In this document: in pieces, positions 38,581 through 52,488 of the stretch
How the letters are laid out: every line of letters begins with the position of its first letter
How positions within the stretch are numbered: position 1 is the first letter of the stretch
DNA from: Melieria omissa
Lineage: Eukaryota > Arthropoda > Insecta > Diptera > Ulidiidae
Assembly (NCBI GenBank): GCA_963971225.1
Contig: OZ020269.1
Span: forward strand, 10,298,201-10,362,200
Reading direction: 5' to 3'
DNA: 64,000 nucleotides
The notes under the pieces: generated by a model
Told to the model about the DNA's origin: nothing
The model's database searches: none
What the model saw: only the letters and a program-made list of their open reading frames with translations
Made by a program: the position numbers and the translations under genes

Positions 38581-41479
38581 TCAATAGTTTATAGTTTCAT
38601 ACATCTAAAATTGTATTGATTTCTGATTTTTATTGCTTTTGGCTTTACTCGTTCAGTGAAAAATAGTTCAATGGACCTCAAAATTAATGCTTAAATTTTT
38701 GCTTATAATATATGAAAACTTATCTGTTTGTTGCCATGAATGATCTCTAGTAGAGCCTCAAATATAGTCCGGGCAGTCCGAATGGTTCAGATTTTGGACC
38801 GTCTGGACTCTGAAAAATAATTTGTAATTTTACATGAAATCAACTGTTCGAAAGTCCGGACAGTCTGAAGCACAAATCTCTAATTTCACGCCCATATTAA
38901 CTTTTGGATGGTGCGGGACAACAGTGTTTTTGTTTTTGTTGCACAGTGCTGTAAGCGCTAAAAAGTTAGCCGTGCAATACACTCACAATCACTTTATTAA
39001 ATATCAAATAATTCCAGGCAGTAAATGTAAATGCGCTGCCATAAAGTGCAAAGCATTAAATTGTCAAAGAACTGATTTAGTCAGCACAATTTTTTTATCG
39101 ATATATAAAAAATATCAGACGGCCATACACTGTGCACTCAAATGTGGGTTCAGTTGTTTTGAATTTGTTGCTGCGCATTTGTGCTATAGCCACAACATTT
39201 GTACGCACTTCCGGCTTGGCGCATCTAAGTGCTGCGAGGTGAAAGTCAGTGTTGTATGTGTATATGTGTTTGAATGTGTTTGTGTGCGTGTAGCTATTTG
39301 GCTGCCTCGCTGTTTAATGCGTTTGTCAACGCAATTTAATTTCTAGTCAATAGAAATAAAATTGACGCGTAAAAACCATAAACTGACCGCATTGCAAACA
39401 TACGCCAGACACACCCACCAACAACCAACAACAAACAGTCAAATGTCAATGCAATACAAATCGACAATACACTCTAAGTAATGACGCAACAATTTGCGCG
39501 CCTTAAATTGGTCAACGGCTTCATTTATGTATGTACGAATATTGTACAATAAAATTGAAATATGCGCCGTCGAAATGTTGCCGCCTCTATTGGCTACTGG
39601 ACATTTTTGCGCCAGTCATTTGCAGTACAGACGCTGAAGTCCATCAAGTGCGACTGGCCATCATTTCCTCAATTATTACGAGTGCGACACGCATTAACAC
39701 AAACACAAACACACACACGAACACACACACGCGCACTGCTGCTCATGTTTGCTCATCTCCTGTCGATTGCTGCTGCGGCGCGTGGTCGTTGCCCCTAAAT
39801 GCTTGACGCCTGACATTTGGCACTCGTTATTGTTTTTGTTGTTGTTGTTGTGGCGGGATATTTGCGTCTATTAGTTTGTCACAGCTTTTTGGAATACAAG
39901 TGTCCTTTTGTTGTTGCGCATTGTTTTTGTTGTTTTTAGGCGAGAAATTGCTGCTTGTCGAAAGTGCTCACGTCCTGATTTGTATGTGTGTTGGTGTGTG
40001 CGTAGGTTTTGTGAGTGTTGAATTATTAAGCACATGTTGCATGCGGGGCGTGCGAAAGGGGGCCTTGGCTACGAGGGAGTGTTTCGGTGCGTATGAACGC
40101 GAGTGACGGGGCCGATGCGAATGCGAGTATTTATTGTGAGCTCAATTAAAATAATTAAAAAATTGTTGACAGCAGAAGAAGGATTAGATGCGATGGACGA
40201 GCTTAGCGATAATGGAGAAGCGCAGGACATTTTAAGCTTATTTTAGTAGACAAGTGTTGAATCTTTAGTGTTGACATTTAATTATAAACATAATGGAAAT
40301 TTTGATCGGCTTCAATAAATTAAATGCAATTAAAATTATTTTCATAAAAAAAATTATTTTCCAAAAATTCAAAAAATTATTTAAAAAAAGTTACTTTCAT
40401 AAAAACTCAATAAGAAATTAGAAATCGTTTATAAAGAAACCATTATTGCCTAATAGATTTTGGTATAAGGCATCATTGGATTGTTGATAGAGCACCAAGA
40501 GGTTTGGGTTCCCATTGATGGAAAAGATAATGTTCTTCAGTTAAATACTTAGAATGCAGGTTTTTAAAAGCTTTGCTTTAACTACAGATATTTCCAATTA
40601 AAAAAAAAAAATTTATTATTTTTATTATTTTATAACAATAGTCAATATTCTACAAATAAATACCCAGCAGCACTGGCAGCAGAAGCCTCTGGCTAATTTC
40701 AAAATTGGGAGCATTTGAAAGATACCCAAGGAAACAGAGTGGTTCTCTCTACCTTGAAAGGTGAAAGGTGTCGAATGTCTGAAAGAGAATTTTACTACCT
40801 TGAGGGATTCAAATATTTGAAGATATGATTCGAAACCTTAATTTTTTGACTCCATTCCATTTTCGATTTGAGATAAACAAGATTTGCAAAACACTAAACA
40901 TCTGATTGCTCCTGAGAAATTTTTGAAAAACTTGTATGCTTCAGGTCGAAACAACTTGTTTACTCTATTGATGTGTAGTTTCTTTGCATATCTAATCAAC
41001 ACTTTAAATCAAAAGAAACGATATTTTTATTTGAATAGTTTGACTACTCAAATATATACGAAATTTGTATATATAAAACAGCCCCACGGAGATTCAGACT
41101 TGGCAAACCACAACAAGGAAACCTTCTTATAGCAAAACGTTCTAATAAAAATCTTTTTGATTCATTGAAATTTTGCCATTTTTTGTTGTAAAATTACAGT
41201 CATTGAAAGAAAACTTTTGTTAACTTGGTTTGGGTTGAGTCGGGATTCAAACCCATGTTTGCCTGACTTATGAATTAATGAATGAATCAGCGGCGGATTC
41301 AGAGGGTGGTTTTTGGGATTGAAACACCCCCGAAGTATTAAGATAGATTTTAAAACTACATACAAATTAAAAGATTCCTTTCCATACATAAACCTTTATG
41401 AACATTCAAGAATTATTTTTTTAATTTATTTTTTTATTAATTAATTTATTATATTTATTTTTTTATTTTATTTAATTTT

Positions 41480-41640
41480 TTTTATTTTATTTATTTTATT
41501 TTATTTTATTTTATTTTATTTTATTTTATTTTATTTTATTTTATTTTATTTTATTTTATTTTATTTTATTTTATTTTATTTTATTTTATTTTATTTTATT
41601 TTATTTTATTTTATTTTATTTTATTTTATTTTATTTTTTA
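41480..41640. repeat. (TTTTA)n pentanucleotide satellite
   Basis: About 30 nearly perfect TTTTA units within a longer AT-rich tract. Confidence 0.95.
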
Positions 41641-42341
41641 TTTTTAATGGAATTCAATATTTAATGGAAATTTTGTCTTATTGGAAAATAGTTACTCACA
41701 GAAACTTACCATTTTATACTGAGCGAGTACAGTCTTCGAAAATCAAGTTTTTAAAATTCAAACCATGTTTGTGTGAGTAATGAATTAATGAACTTTCGAG
41801 GCCATAAAAGCTGCTATGTAAGTTATTCCTTTCAATCTTGACGAGTTTTTGGTCTTTTTGATTCAATATCCATTTAATATATTCAATCAGTCAATCAATC
41901 ATTTGCTATTCTTGTGATATCTTAACTTTCAAGGTTTGTCGTCGTGTGAATAAATTTCCATAGTCTTAAATCATATTTTTAAAGTTCAAACTTTAATGAA
42001 AATTTTTGTATAAAAAAGCGTCTAAAACAACATGTCCATGTTAAATTTCTCTAACATCCCAACGCCATAGTGTGCCAACAAAAAATTAATAATTATTGTT
42101 TTTGCGTCTTTTATTCCTTTATGCAATTGAACTTTTCCACCACTTACAGGCAATTAATCTACAAACGATAGTTCCTCATCGATTCGTGCAAATACAGCAA
42201 GCAACCGGCAAGCAGAAAGACAGACGACAAACGGACAGAATACGGAAACGTTGCAGCGAGTGAGCCGAGTGAATGACGCGCCGTTTTTTGCTGTAAGTAA
42301 TAAAAGCATATGAGCGTTTATTGCGCCATTGTCGCCGCAAT

Positions 42342-42920
42342 ATGCTAAATGGAAAATGCCCCACCATGGAACAGGCGACGCTGAAATTATCGGCCGATGC
42401 AGCAACAGCAACAACAATAGTGACAGCAGTTGCACGAGCATCCGCTGGCACGAGCACGGCACCCAGCCTCGGCAGCATTGGCAGCGGCAGCACGTTAGCC
42501 GCAATGCACAGAAAGCACGCTGACAATGTTGGCAATGGCAACGACGAAGGCAACGGCGATGGCATCACAACAGTCCTGGCCAGCGTCAAAGTGGACCTTG
42601 GCAACTGCAAATCAATCGGCTCGTCGGCAGATGTCAAAGCAATGATGACCACATCGATGCAACCGCACCAACACCATCACCACCCGTACGCGCACACACA
42701 CACGCACAACCATCAGACAATGGCCGGCAACGCGCACCAGCCGAATCACAGCCAGCTGCGACAATCGCAACAGCACCTGCAGGTGAACAACCATCTGGAC
42801 AAAATGTCGGTGCGCTCGGTGAGCTCCGAGGACATCTCGACAGCGGTGGAGGGAAAGTGCTGCAGTGCGGCAGCGCGCAATCCGGCAATTAAAACCGGTC
42901 GGCGCATACAATTAATGCAG
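42342..42920 (+). CDS. Cyclase N-terminal exon (low-complexity cytosolic part)
   Basis: The exon has 193 codons from the first ATG after an in-frame stop at 42294, ending CAG before GTGAGA in phase 0. It is rich in Ala, Thr, Ser and Gly, with a His-rich stretch near residues 106-125. It has conserved-looking ends: [11 protein letters not shown] and a basic [10 protein letters not shown] just before TM1. The open frame and the in-phase join to a membrane-segment exon support it. An acceptor-like CACTTACAG at 42141-42149 suggests a 5' untranslated stretch from about 42150. Confidence 0.75.
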
Positions 42921-45900
42921 GTGAGAGCGTACGCGGCACTCGGCAGTTATGGCGGCCATATGGCCGAATGTGTGAGCATTCATACAATAAGTGTGTGTGT
43001 GTTTGTCTGGCTGTGTGGGTGTGTTTATGCAAATAAGCGGATCATTTAGTTTTAGTAGTGTTGGAGTATTAAAAACACATTCAGCTCTACGATAGTTTGA
43101 GTTTGTATGAGATGAGCAGGAAAAGGCTGAGAGCAAATGCTTAGAGATGTTTGGATGAATGAAGAAATGCAATATTTAGATGTATGAGTGAATGAACAAA
43201 TGCTGCTAGAGATGCAAAGCCTTTGATGAAAAGGTGAAAACTTAGATACTCAGCACAGAGTAAAACTCTACACAGATACTCAGATTTATTAGAATCAGGT
43301 TCAAGGTTTTGGGAATTCATTGTCTAAGTAGTACAGACTTTTTGCTTCTGAATCCATCTTAATGCCATTTAACATTCGGAAACTGTTGTGTGTTCAATTT
43401 CTAATAATTTTGCTAGGTCAACTGGTCTCTGAAATGGCCCTGATAAGCGTCTCGTATATAAGCTTTATTTGTGCATCAGTGGGCTTCCTGTCTGCAGAAT
43501 CTTTTGAAGTATCTAAACCAATCTCGAGCAGTAATTTCAGTTCTAACTTTATCTACAGACAGTGTTGGCAGATCAGGAGATTTCTAGATTTCTTCCAATA
43601 TTAAGGAGATTATTGGCCCTTTAGGAGAATTTTTAGGAGAAAGAATTGTTTAGGAGAAAGTTTTGGAGATTTTCATACTTTTGAAATCTCATTAATCGCA
43701 CTGAAGCCTTGATTAATGAAAGCTGAAGTATCTAATTTAAATTAAATAACTTTTATGCCTTAAAGTGTATAATCTATGCAATGAATGAAGGAAGTTTACA
43801 AAAGCAATCTATCTAATTTTGTATATGTTTTGTTGGTGTTAAGTTGTAATTAAGCTAAAGCTGAATGAATAAAAAGGCTGGTTTATAAAATCAAATATGT
43901 ATTATTGACAAAAAGTTAAAGAGATTTGTAAAATTTTTGGGAGTAAATTGCAGTTTTTTAGATTAACCCCATGATGCAATTATAAAGGTGAGATCTTCCT
44001 TGACAGCTCGCTTTTGACACTGTCTTATAGAACGAGAACGAATGTTGTCTAGTACGCATTCAAAAAAAGGGGAAAAACGACGAAGTAAATTAAAAGTTTC
44101 AAATACAAATTCATAAATAGTGATTGCAGAAAAAAGGTTAAGGTTAGTTTGAAGGCTTTCGAACCATGTCAGATATGGAATCATATTCATATCCACGACT
44201 TTCATTTCATCAAAACATAGTACACAATGAGCAGTTAGAGCTTGGCATTTTTTTTAATTTGCACAACGGTTTGAAAAATCTGATGTTTTTTGACAATTGA
44301 AATGACAGTGATACCAAATTTCAAAGTCAATAAAACGATTAAAGGAAAGCACCATTAATATTTGTATCGCCTATAGAAATGTATGCTAAAATTGTTTCCC
44401 CCCTTTCTTTTAAAAGCAAAAAATACAACATTCTTTTTATCGACGTTTCTATAAGACAGAATGTCAACCAATTTTTTCAGTTTTCTGTCAATGAAGAACT
44501 CACCTTTATAATTTCATCATGGATTAACCCTTTCGCTATTTTGTTGTCACATGGCAACATGCTACTTTATGGAAGTAGCGTTGCCATATGAATGAATCCT
44601 TTATGGTTTCAAGATTACATTTGTTTGTTCATGCGTAGATACTTAATTTGAAGTTTTAAAAAAACAAAAAATTAACAAAATTAATTAACTGAATATTTAA
44701 GTTTAAAGAAGAGTAATATACAAGTTTTTCAATGTAATATGTAAGTTAATATCTTTACATAGTAAAGGAAGAAGAAGCAGAATAAATAAGAGAACTTTTT
44801 ATTTGGACTTTTTACTTCACTTCAGATACATTTTTTTTTAATTTTAGTTGAAGTAATTGAAGAAATATTGGTTTTTTAGTTATGCGTAAACAATTTTATT
44901 TTTAAGTGATTATTAGAGCCACAACGATGTGGTTAATGTCATATGGCAACACTCTAAAAACTATAAAATAATATAAAACTGCGACAAAAATCAAAAAATT
45001 TCAAAACACACAAACAAAGCGGTATACTCGTATATTGGAAATTTTCAAGGATATTCAAGGATAAAGTTTTAAAAGGACATTTTCAATACCTCCTCGTCCT
45101 TTGACACCAAAAAAATTATTTTTTTAAGATTCTAAGGATTTTTCTCTTTCAGTTGATACCCATATTGTTATTCTACAATGCGCTCAATTTTTAAAACAAT
45201 TTTTTGAAATAAACATGTCCTTCAAATTTCAAAGTCCTTTTAAAAAAAATTCTGACGTCAGAGAGAAAAACTAAAAACGCACCCCTACGTTACTACGTTT
45301 GGCCCCTAGTTTTGCGAGTATACCAATTTTTTCGTGTGTAAAATTTGTTGTCGCACGGTGTAATCACACAGAAGCTTAAATCTATAAAATTCAGACTCTA
45401 ACTTTCTCCAGTAAAAACCTGTAGCGAAAGGGTTAAGGAGAAAGTCATCTAAAGTAAAGTCATCAAAGGTATCTGGCAACCCTATCTATAGAATCAAACT
45501 CAATCATATGGCTTCCAACAGAGCATTGTGGCTGTATGTTTTTACAACAAGTCCCTCAAAACGGTTTGTTTTTGTAACCAAAAAGTCTCTAGAACTCGTG
45601 GTTCATTTGTATTCTCTTCTAAAGATCGTCTGATGTTAAGATATGAATAGAAAGTTGTGTATGAGATATAATCGATACCCTTATTAATGATTAAGGTACA
45701 TTGAAATACATTACTATGTCATTCAAACGACTTCCGCGGCTTTGTTTATAAGCTTCGATTCAGGAAGTAAATTTTTGTGTAACTTTGTTGCATAAGTCGG
45801 TCTGGACCTTAAAATTTTTTGAATTACTTTTTTCTTCAGTTGGCCAGTACGAACAGTATTGAGAATCATCTTAAGTACATCAAAGGGGCTTCATGTCGTT

Positions 45901-48900
45901 GACTGTTCAAATCTACATCGTAATTTTCAATTTCAGTTTATTCAAAATGTAAAAGAATTGTAGAACAATGAAGCACTTTTTTATGCTGCGTTTTGATCAA
46001 TTGATTCATTTTATTTCTAATGTTAATGTTAAATTTGAACGCTTGGAAAACTCATTACTAAATCAGATCTGAGCCATCGATCAGCCTTGAGTTCATGAAC
46101 ACAGGAAACTAAAATTGCAACGCGCTGTACAATTGTCCCAAGCCAAGTTCAATTTTTATATTCCAATTGTGGCTCGACATCGTTCAAGAATTTCCACTGT
46201 TGTGTCTATTAATACTCGATGGACATTTACTTTATCAAAAATGGACAGAAATAGGAATCATTCATAATACGTCAGCTCCTTATTACATATATAGTACATA
46301 CGACATTTCATTTGTTGTCAAGCTCGCATTGTTTCCTGTCATTGACAGCAATCGACCAACCAACATCGAAGCTACATTAATGTCTGTCCACCCGCTGACA
46401 CAAGGCAAAAGTGTCGCAAATAATTTTTGCTTTATGGCTTACGGGGGACGTGATCGACAAAATAAAAAGGAAATAAAATTGAATGGTAATAAAAACAACC
46501 ACTCTACAGTCACAACAACAACATACAAAAAATAGATTAAGCTAAAGCAAAAAAAAATATGAAAACATTTAAGCAATGAGCCGAAGCGCATAAATTCTTA
46601 TTTGCATATTTCGCTTAGGCAAAGTTTAGGCGACAAGTGGCAAGTGTCAACGGCACCAAGGCGCCGCAACGCGCTGCTCCACACTGCACAGTGTCGCTAG
46701 TTCATAATAGCAAGGGACAAAAAAGAAACTGATAACACTGATAGAATGGTCGTACGACAGTAAAATTTTGTAAGGGAGAGGGCTGGGTTGTGAACCAGGC
46801 TGGGGTGTGAACCATTGCCGTTTTTTCTTTCCCTAATTGACATATCGCCAATCCTTCAACTGTCAATTTTGTCTTATGATATGACTCTGCTCTGTGGTTA
46901 CACCGAAGTACAAACACGTATTGCTTGTGGCAGCAATCGAGTTTGAAAGACATCGTGTTTGAAAATCGACTGCGAAAACTTGTTGGCTTTTTTTTAAAGT
47001 GCTATCTTAGTGACTGAGGTTATTGCAAAAAGGTCAGTGTAATACATGTTTATTTAGTGTTTTGATTCTATTTTACGATGCAATATTTGTTTATGTCGAA
47101 TTATGATTGGAAGTGTCGTTTATTTTAAAGTTTCCAAAATGGCATCGTGGTTGGGCTGTGAACCACTGAGGTGGCTGGGTTATGAACCACCTGTTTTTCG
47201 TACTACATTTGTTCTAACACTGTCAAATATGGACGGATATATTAAAATAAAGTCATTTTATATAATTTAACTCGATTTCGTTGTGTTCACTTGAAGTGAG
47301 CCAATACGAGAACACGTTCGTATTTCACATGCAAACATTCCGACACAGATTAGGATGAAAATTTAAAAAATTGAGCAGTTTCATTCATTGCGATTTTTTG
47401 GCCTAAGAGGCGTCATTATAACTTTTTTTCACCTCTTGAGGCTTCCTGATTAAATAAATTCTCAATGTACTTAAAAATTATGGGTGTTTTCTTCGTATTT
47501 TCTGACTTTAATAGGGATTTTCCAGATGGTTCACAACCCAGCCACTTTTTTGAAAAAGCGAAAAATCACGTTCTTAGAAAATTGGACGTAGAGAGTTAAA
47601 TTTCAATCAAAACGGTAATCTGTCTTCATAACAAAGTTGCGTTATATATTCACCTTTCCAACGGTATCTTCGATTTTTCGATATCTTTATTCTGAGAAAA
47701 GTTAGAGCCGAAAAACCAAACCCGGTTCACACCCCAGCCCTCTCCCTTACATATGATTTTGTTACAAAGAGAAGTAATTATGCCAAAAATTACTCCAATC
47801 GCCCCACGGCGAACCCATATAAAACAAATACTGAGTTGACAATATCTCGAAAACTATTAAAGATATATTGATGAAATTTGGTACAACAACTCACAATATC
47901 AATATAAATATGTACAATATACCAAAAATCGATTTATATTTAATAAATTGCAATAATTTCTACCCAAGTCATCAACCTTCACAAAGTGCAAAGTGCCCTA
48001 CCATCGGTATACAAATTTATATTTTTAAAATAAGTTTTCACATTTTAGTAAATTAAGGTATTTACTTCAGTACTACAAATTAATTTTTCTACATTTACAA
48101 CATTAATTTTTTTGATTTTTGTCTCTCCTCGCGACACTGTGCACCGTCGCGCCAACATAAACATTGATTGTCGTTTCAGCTATCAACATTTTCCGCCGCT
48201 ATCGGGCGCATCGCTGCTAATGTCATCAGCCATAAAATTCGCCACAGTTGCAGCGGTCACGTAGCGCGCGGCTGTCGTCGATAAGCGACCGTGCAAACAT
48301 CATTTAATTAGTCTTACAAAGTGTTAATTTGCCACTGAAACCGAAATGGACACAGCGCGACCGCAAAGCGACGGCGAGCGTCTGTAAGCCGTAAGTTGGT
48401 GTAACTTGCTGCCAAGTGGTTGATTGTGTGTGTGTGTTTGAGTGTGACTGTGTCTGTCTACATTAAGCGATTAACAGCCAACTGCGACCCCACTCAGGCT
48501 GCGCTCATTTGCAGCCAAGTCGATCTATTGAAATGCTCTGTCGGTTTCTTTGAAAATGTGCTTATTTGCGGTTGATTGCGGTTAATTTCATTTGTGGTGT
48601 GTCTGTGTGTGTGTGTGCGGGAAGCGCGGCCACGTACACTCAGGGGGTTTGTTCTTTTGTGTGTTTGAGTAAAGATATGTTTATTCAGACTGAGTGTAGA
48701 CAGGTTGATTAGTGGGTGTGTGCGTACTGTTGTTATGAATTGTGCCGAAAGAAGGTGTGACACGTTGTCACGGTGTGTGTTGTAAAATGTGGTTTTATAC
48801 AGGAAAACAGGTGAAGCGACAACTTAGGGCTGATGTGGTTTAATTCAATTATGAATTTTCGGTACGTAATGATACAAGGTATTTATGCTATAGATGTGAC

Positions 48901-51900
48901 AGACTGTCACAAAGGTACGTAATAAGCTTTTGTTCAACAAGTGGGTAGTAAAAAATGTAATGTTTGCCAGTTTAATCATTTGAAATGAATTCTAAACTAT
49001 TTGAAATAATTTTTGTATAGAAAAAATTTGTCACACTGTCACAAAAACTTTATAGAATTGAATTTTTTGAAATATTTGAAGCAAGAATGTAATAAGAGTA
49101 TACAATATAAGTGCAACATTGACGTTGATAAACAATTTACACTTTGCAGGATGTAATATTTTGTCACAAAATTAACTAGGCATCCCAAAATGAACTTGTT
49201 TGAGTTATTTATATGTATTAATTTTTTGTGTTATTGTTGTTAAGAGGACATTAGACACTCTTGAAAGTATTTTTCAAGTAAAGTAAGTGTTAACAGATGT
49301 GGGACATTGTCACAAAATGAGGTGAGCGTATTTTCCGAGTCGTTTGTCTATTGAGTTTTAATATTATTCCTTATAAGTGCACATTAAATACTTTTAAAGC
49401 TTTTGGAAAAATAAAATAAAAACATTTCATTTAATTTAAAAGTTGTGACACAATATCACAAAATGAGAGACACTTCTATTTTGAGTTGTGTCATTGTGTC
49501 ATTGAAATTTAATGTTATTCCTTACAAGTGCACATTAAATTATTTTAAAGTCTTTGCCAAAATAAAATAAAATAAAATAAAATAAAATAAAATAAAATAA
49601 AATAAAATAAAATAAAATAAAATAAAATAAAATACAATAAAATAAAATAAAATAAAATACAATAAAATTAAATTAAATGAACTGAAATGAAATGAAATAA
49701 ATGAAATGAAATTTAAAAGTTGACAAAGTGACACAATATCACAAAATGAGATACGCCTTCATTTTGGGCTGCTTACATATCAGTTTTAGTGCAATTGTTA
49801 TTGTTATTATTTCATAAAGTAAATCTACTCACATATACAATTCAAATCATTGTCAAGGTGTCGTATTAAAAGATGTGACACATTGTCACAAAGTGTAATA
49901 AGCGCACTTTTTATTTACAAACTCATTTTTAGTACTATTGTTATTGGTTAGTGAAAGGCATCAAATGATCCAATCATTATCAAAGTACAGTATTAAAATA
50001 TGTGACACTTTTTCACAAATTGACACAGGCGTCTGTTTTGAGTTGCTTACCTATTTTTTATTTTCACTTTTATCTATCAATTTAACAATCTTTATCTGTA
50101 ACCCATCTTTATCTGTAATGCAATAACACATGTAACATATTGTGACAAAATTCAACAAGTTGTTTTTCAAATTTTTTACAAGAGTTTTAATAAGTTTTCA
50201 AATAATTAAGTTTTTATAATATTATCATCATTTTCAACCCCCTCAAAGCGTTGCCATATAAAGTAATGTGACATTGTGTCACAAAATCGAATTTACAAAT
50301 TTGAATTTAATTGAATTACAAAAAATTTTTTCATATCACAACGGTTTTTCAAAAATTGTATATATATACTACTTCTACTTTTTCTAATAAACTTTTATAT
50401 AATACAATATTTTTTATATACAAGTTTTCTGTAATTGCTTTGACGTACAGTGTCACAGACGCAACAAGTCATGTGCACACTTTTCCATTGCTTTCCGTAC
50501 CGAAAATTTCCTTTACACTTTAATCGCAAATGAGAATGAATGGGTTCTGTTCACACACTCGTGCACGGTCGAGCTGTTACTTTCTACCACTTTGTTTTCT
50601 GCTTTTCATTCGTCGCCTTCTTCTGGTGCTGTCTTCCTTCTTTTCAGATGATAATTCTACCATTTATACCAATATTGGCATTGATTGTGCAAACATCGCT
50701 GATATTGCAAGAAATACTGGACTATCGAGCAGAGGTGGCCGACATTGAAACACAGGTAGGTGAAACTGTGGTGCGCAAGTGTGGGCGGGGCACACAATAA
50801 AGCGGTCCGGCCGTTGTCAGTGTACATCGGTCATTGCAGGTGAGAGGGCAGAACGCGCGGGTCAGTGCGCGCTGGCGGCCATTTGTCACCGCAAGGCGGC
50901 CGGTCGACACTGGAACGGCGATTGTTGTGGTAACAGTGCTGTTGTTGCTGCAGCACGTGCACAATGATGGCAACGATAGCGTGTAATTAAAATTTATTGC
51001 TGCAATTCAATCATACGCCAAGTATGGCCGACGCATAATGAACACTCACAGCTGCGCGGGCCAAACTAAAAGCTCCAACAATGGCCAACAACAACAACAA
51101 CGAAGGCCAACAAATGCGAGTGAAAGTCCATAAACAAGTATTGTAAATATTGATAAAAGCAACAATGGAAAATTGAAACGGGGCGAAGGCGAGCGGGCAC
51201 GTTTGGCACACGGTGGCGTATGCGCAACAATATCGAGCGAGAGTGTCTTCAAGTGTGTGGCCGACGACATGTCGACGGTATATTGGGCTAATCGCACATA
51301 TTGGCGCCGCAATAAAATATTGTCGTATGTGCTTTAAATTTTGCACAGCACATGTCACAATATTTTGTGGTGGTGACAATATGCAGAAATTCAAATGACA
51401 AAAAAATGGCTAAATGGAAATGAAAATTTGCAAAAGAGTTCAATGTGCACAACGCTGTGTGCGTGTGGGCGACGTCTGTGTGTATATGTGCACTATTCAA
51501 AATGTAATCAATTGGATGTCGCACAAAAGTATGCTGACATGTAAATATGTGTGTATGTATGCGAGAGTGTGCGATTGAACACAGTGGGACAGCATCCAAC
51601 AGCGCCACGTGTTGCTACGCCAAGTGGGGAAACTGTGAGCGATAGCAGCCGGAATTCGTTCCATAATCTTTGGTGATTTGACTCCATTGCTAACAGGGCG
51701 AACAATATAAGCGACAGGTGACAGAGCACGACAGAGCATACATACATACAAATCACAGAATCCTTCTACTCAACTGGACTCAACAATAAGCCGGCACTCA
51801 GATGGGTACACGCGACATTGAAATTTAAAGTCTGTGCTAATGGTGCGCGGATTTTGTACATCACACCAAATTATTCTTAATCAATTATAATTGTCATTTA

Positions 51901-52457
51901 AAACCAATTGAATTGTTATTTAATAATCGGAATAGTCTGCATTATATAACTAAGATGCGCTAAAGACTCTTTCTTTTGTAGTAATTTCTGTGATTTTTTT
52001 AATGAATAATTTTTATGTTTCTAACGTTTACCACAAAGAGATTTAATTTTGATTTCAAAGTGACTTCCTTTGTCTTTGTCTATTTTTAAAGTGTGTCAAA
52101 CCAAACCACAATTGTCTTAAAGCTGTGTGAGTTTTTTATAATTTTTTTATTAAATTTTCTTAACTTGAAACGTGCATGAAGAAAGTGAAAAAAATAGAAC
52201 CGAAACAAACTAGTAGATGACCTAAAATAATTCTTATAAGAAGCCAAAAGCATTCTTTCCTACACAGGAATTTCTTTTCAAATAGAAAATTCCTTGTAAT
52301 TTTTGCACAAAACTTACACCCACACACATACATAGATAGAACAGTAAGGGGGCTGGAGTTCTGTACGCTACAGTTTGTATTTTTCTTATCTAATCCATTT
52401 TGTTACATTTCATTGAATTAGCGCAGATTGACACATGTATAAAAATGTATATTTATG

Positions 52458-52488
<31 letters not shown>

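Larger units (their letters stand above)
30520..42149. other. Intergenic or 5' intronic region upstream of the cyclase
   Basis: No convincing coding exon. It contains a possible core promoter near 32000, TTAA and mariner-like MITEs at 33.0 and 34.7-35.2 kb, a CTCF-like site at 37.17 kb, a 68-bp duplication at 38.45-38.58 kb, tRNA-like fragments and a TTTTA satellite at 41.5 kb. An untranslated cyclase exon could start in it. Confidence 0.5.
42921..50647 (+). other. 7.7-kb cyclase intron
   Basis: It lies between phase-0 exons. It holds a TTAA MITE (44528-45432), a 1-kb foldback element (46773-47747), the TGTGACA array (48.9-50.5 kb) and an AAAAT satellite. No other coding exon was recognised. 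Confidence 0.65.

Noticed and set aside
38834..39346. 170-codon open frame on the + strand
   Set aside because: Composition resembles the surrounding spacer, it has no recognisable domain, and it ends in a TGTGTGTG-type tract translation (SVVCVYVFECVCVRV).
46167..46535. 122-codon open frame on the + strand
   Set aside because: No domain, poor codon pattern and a low-complexity end (TTTTYKK). It lies within a cyclase intron.
48895..50470. CRISPR-like periodic repeats
   Set aside because: Spacing is regular, but the units are degenerate satellite DNA in a fly intron, with no constant repeat and unique-spacer structure.
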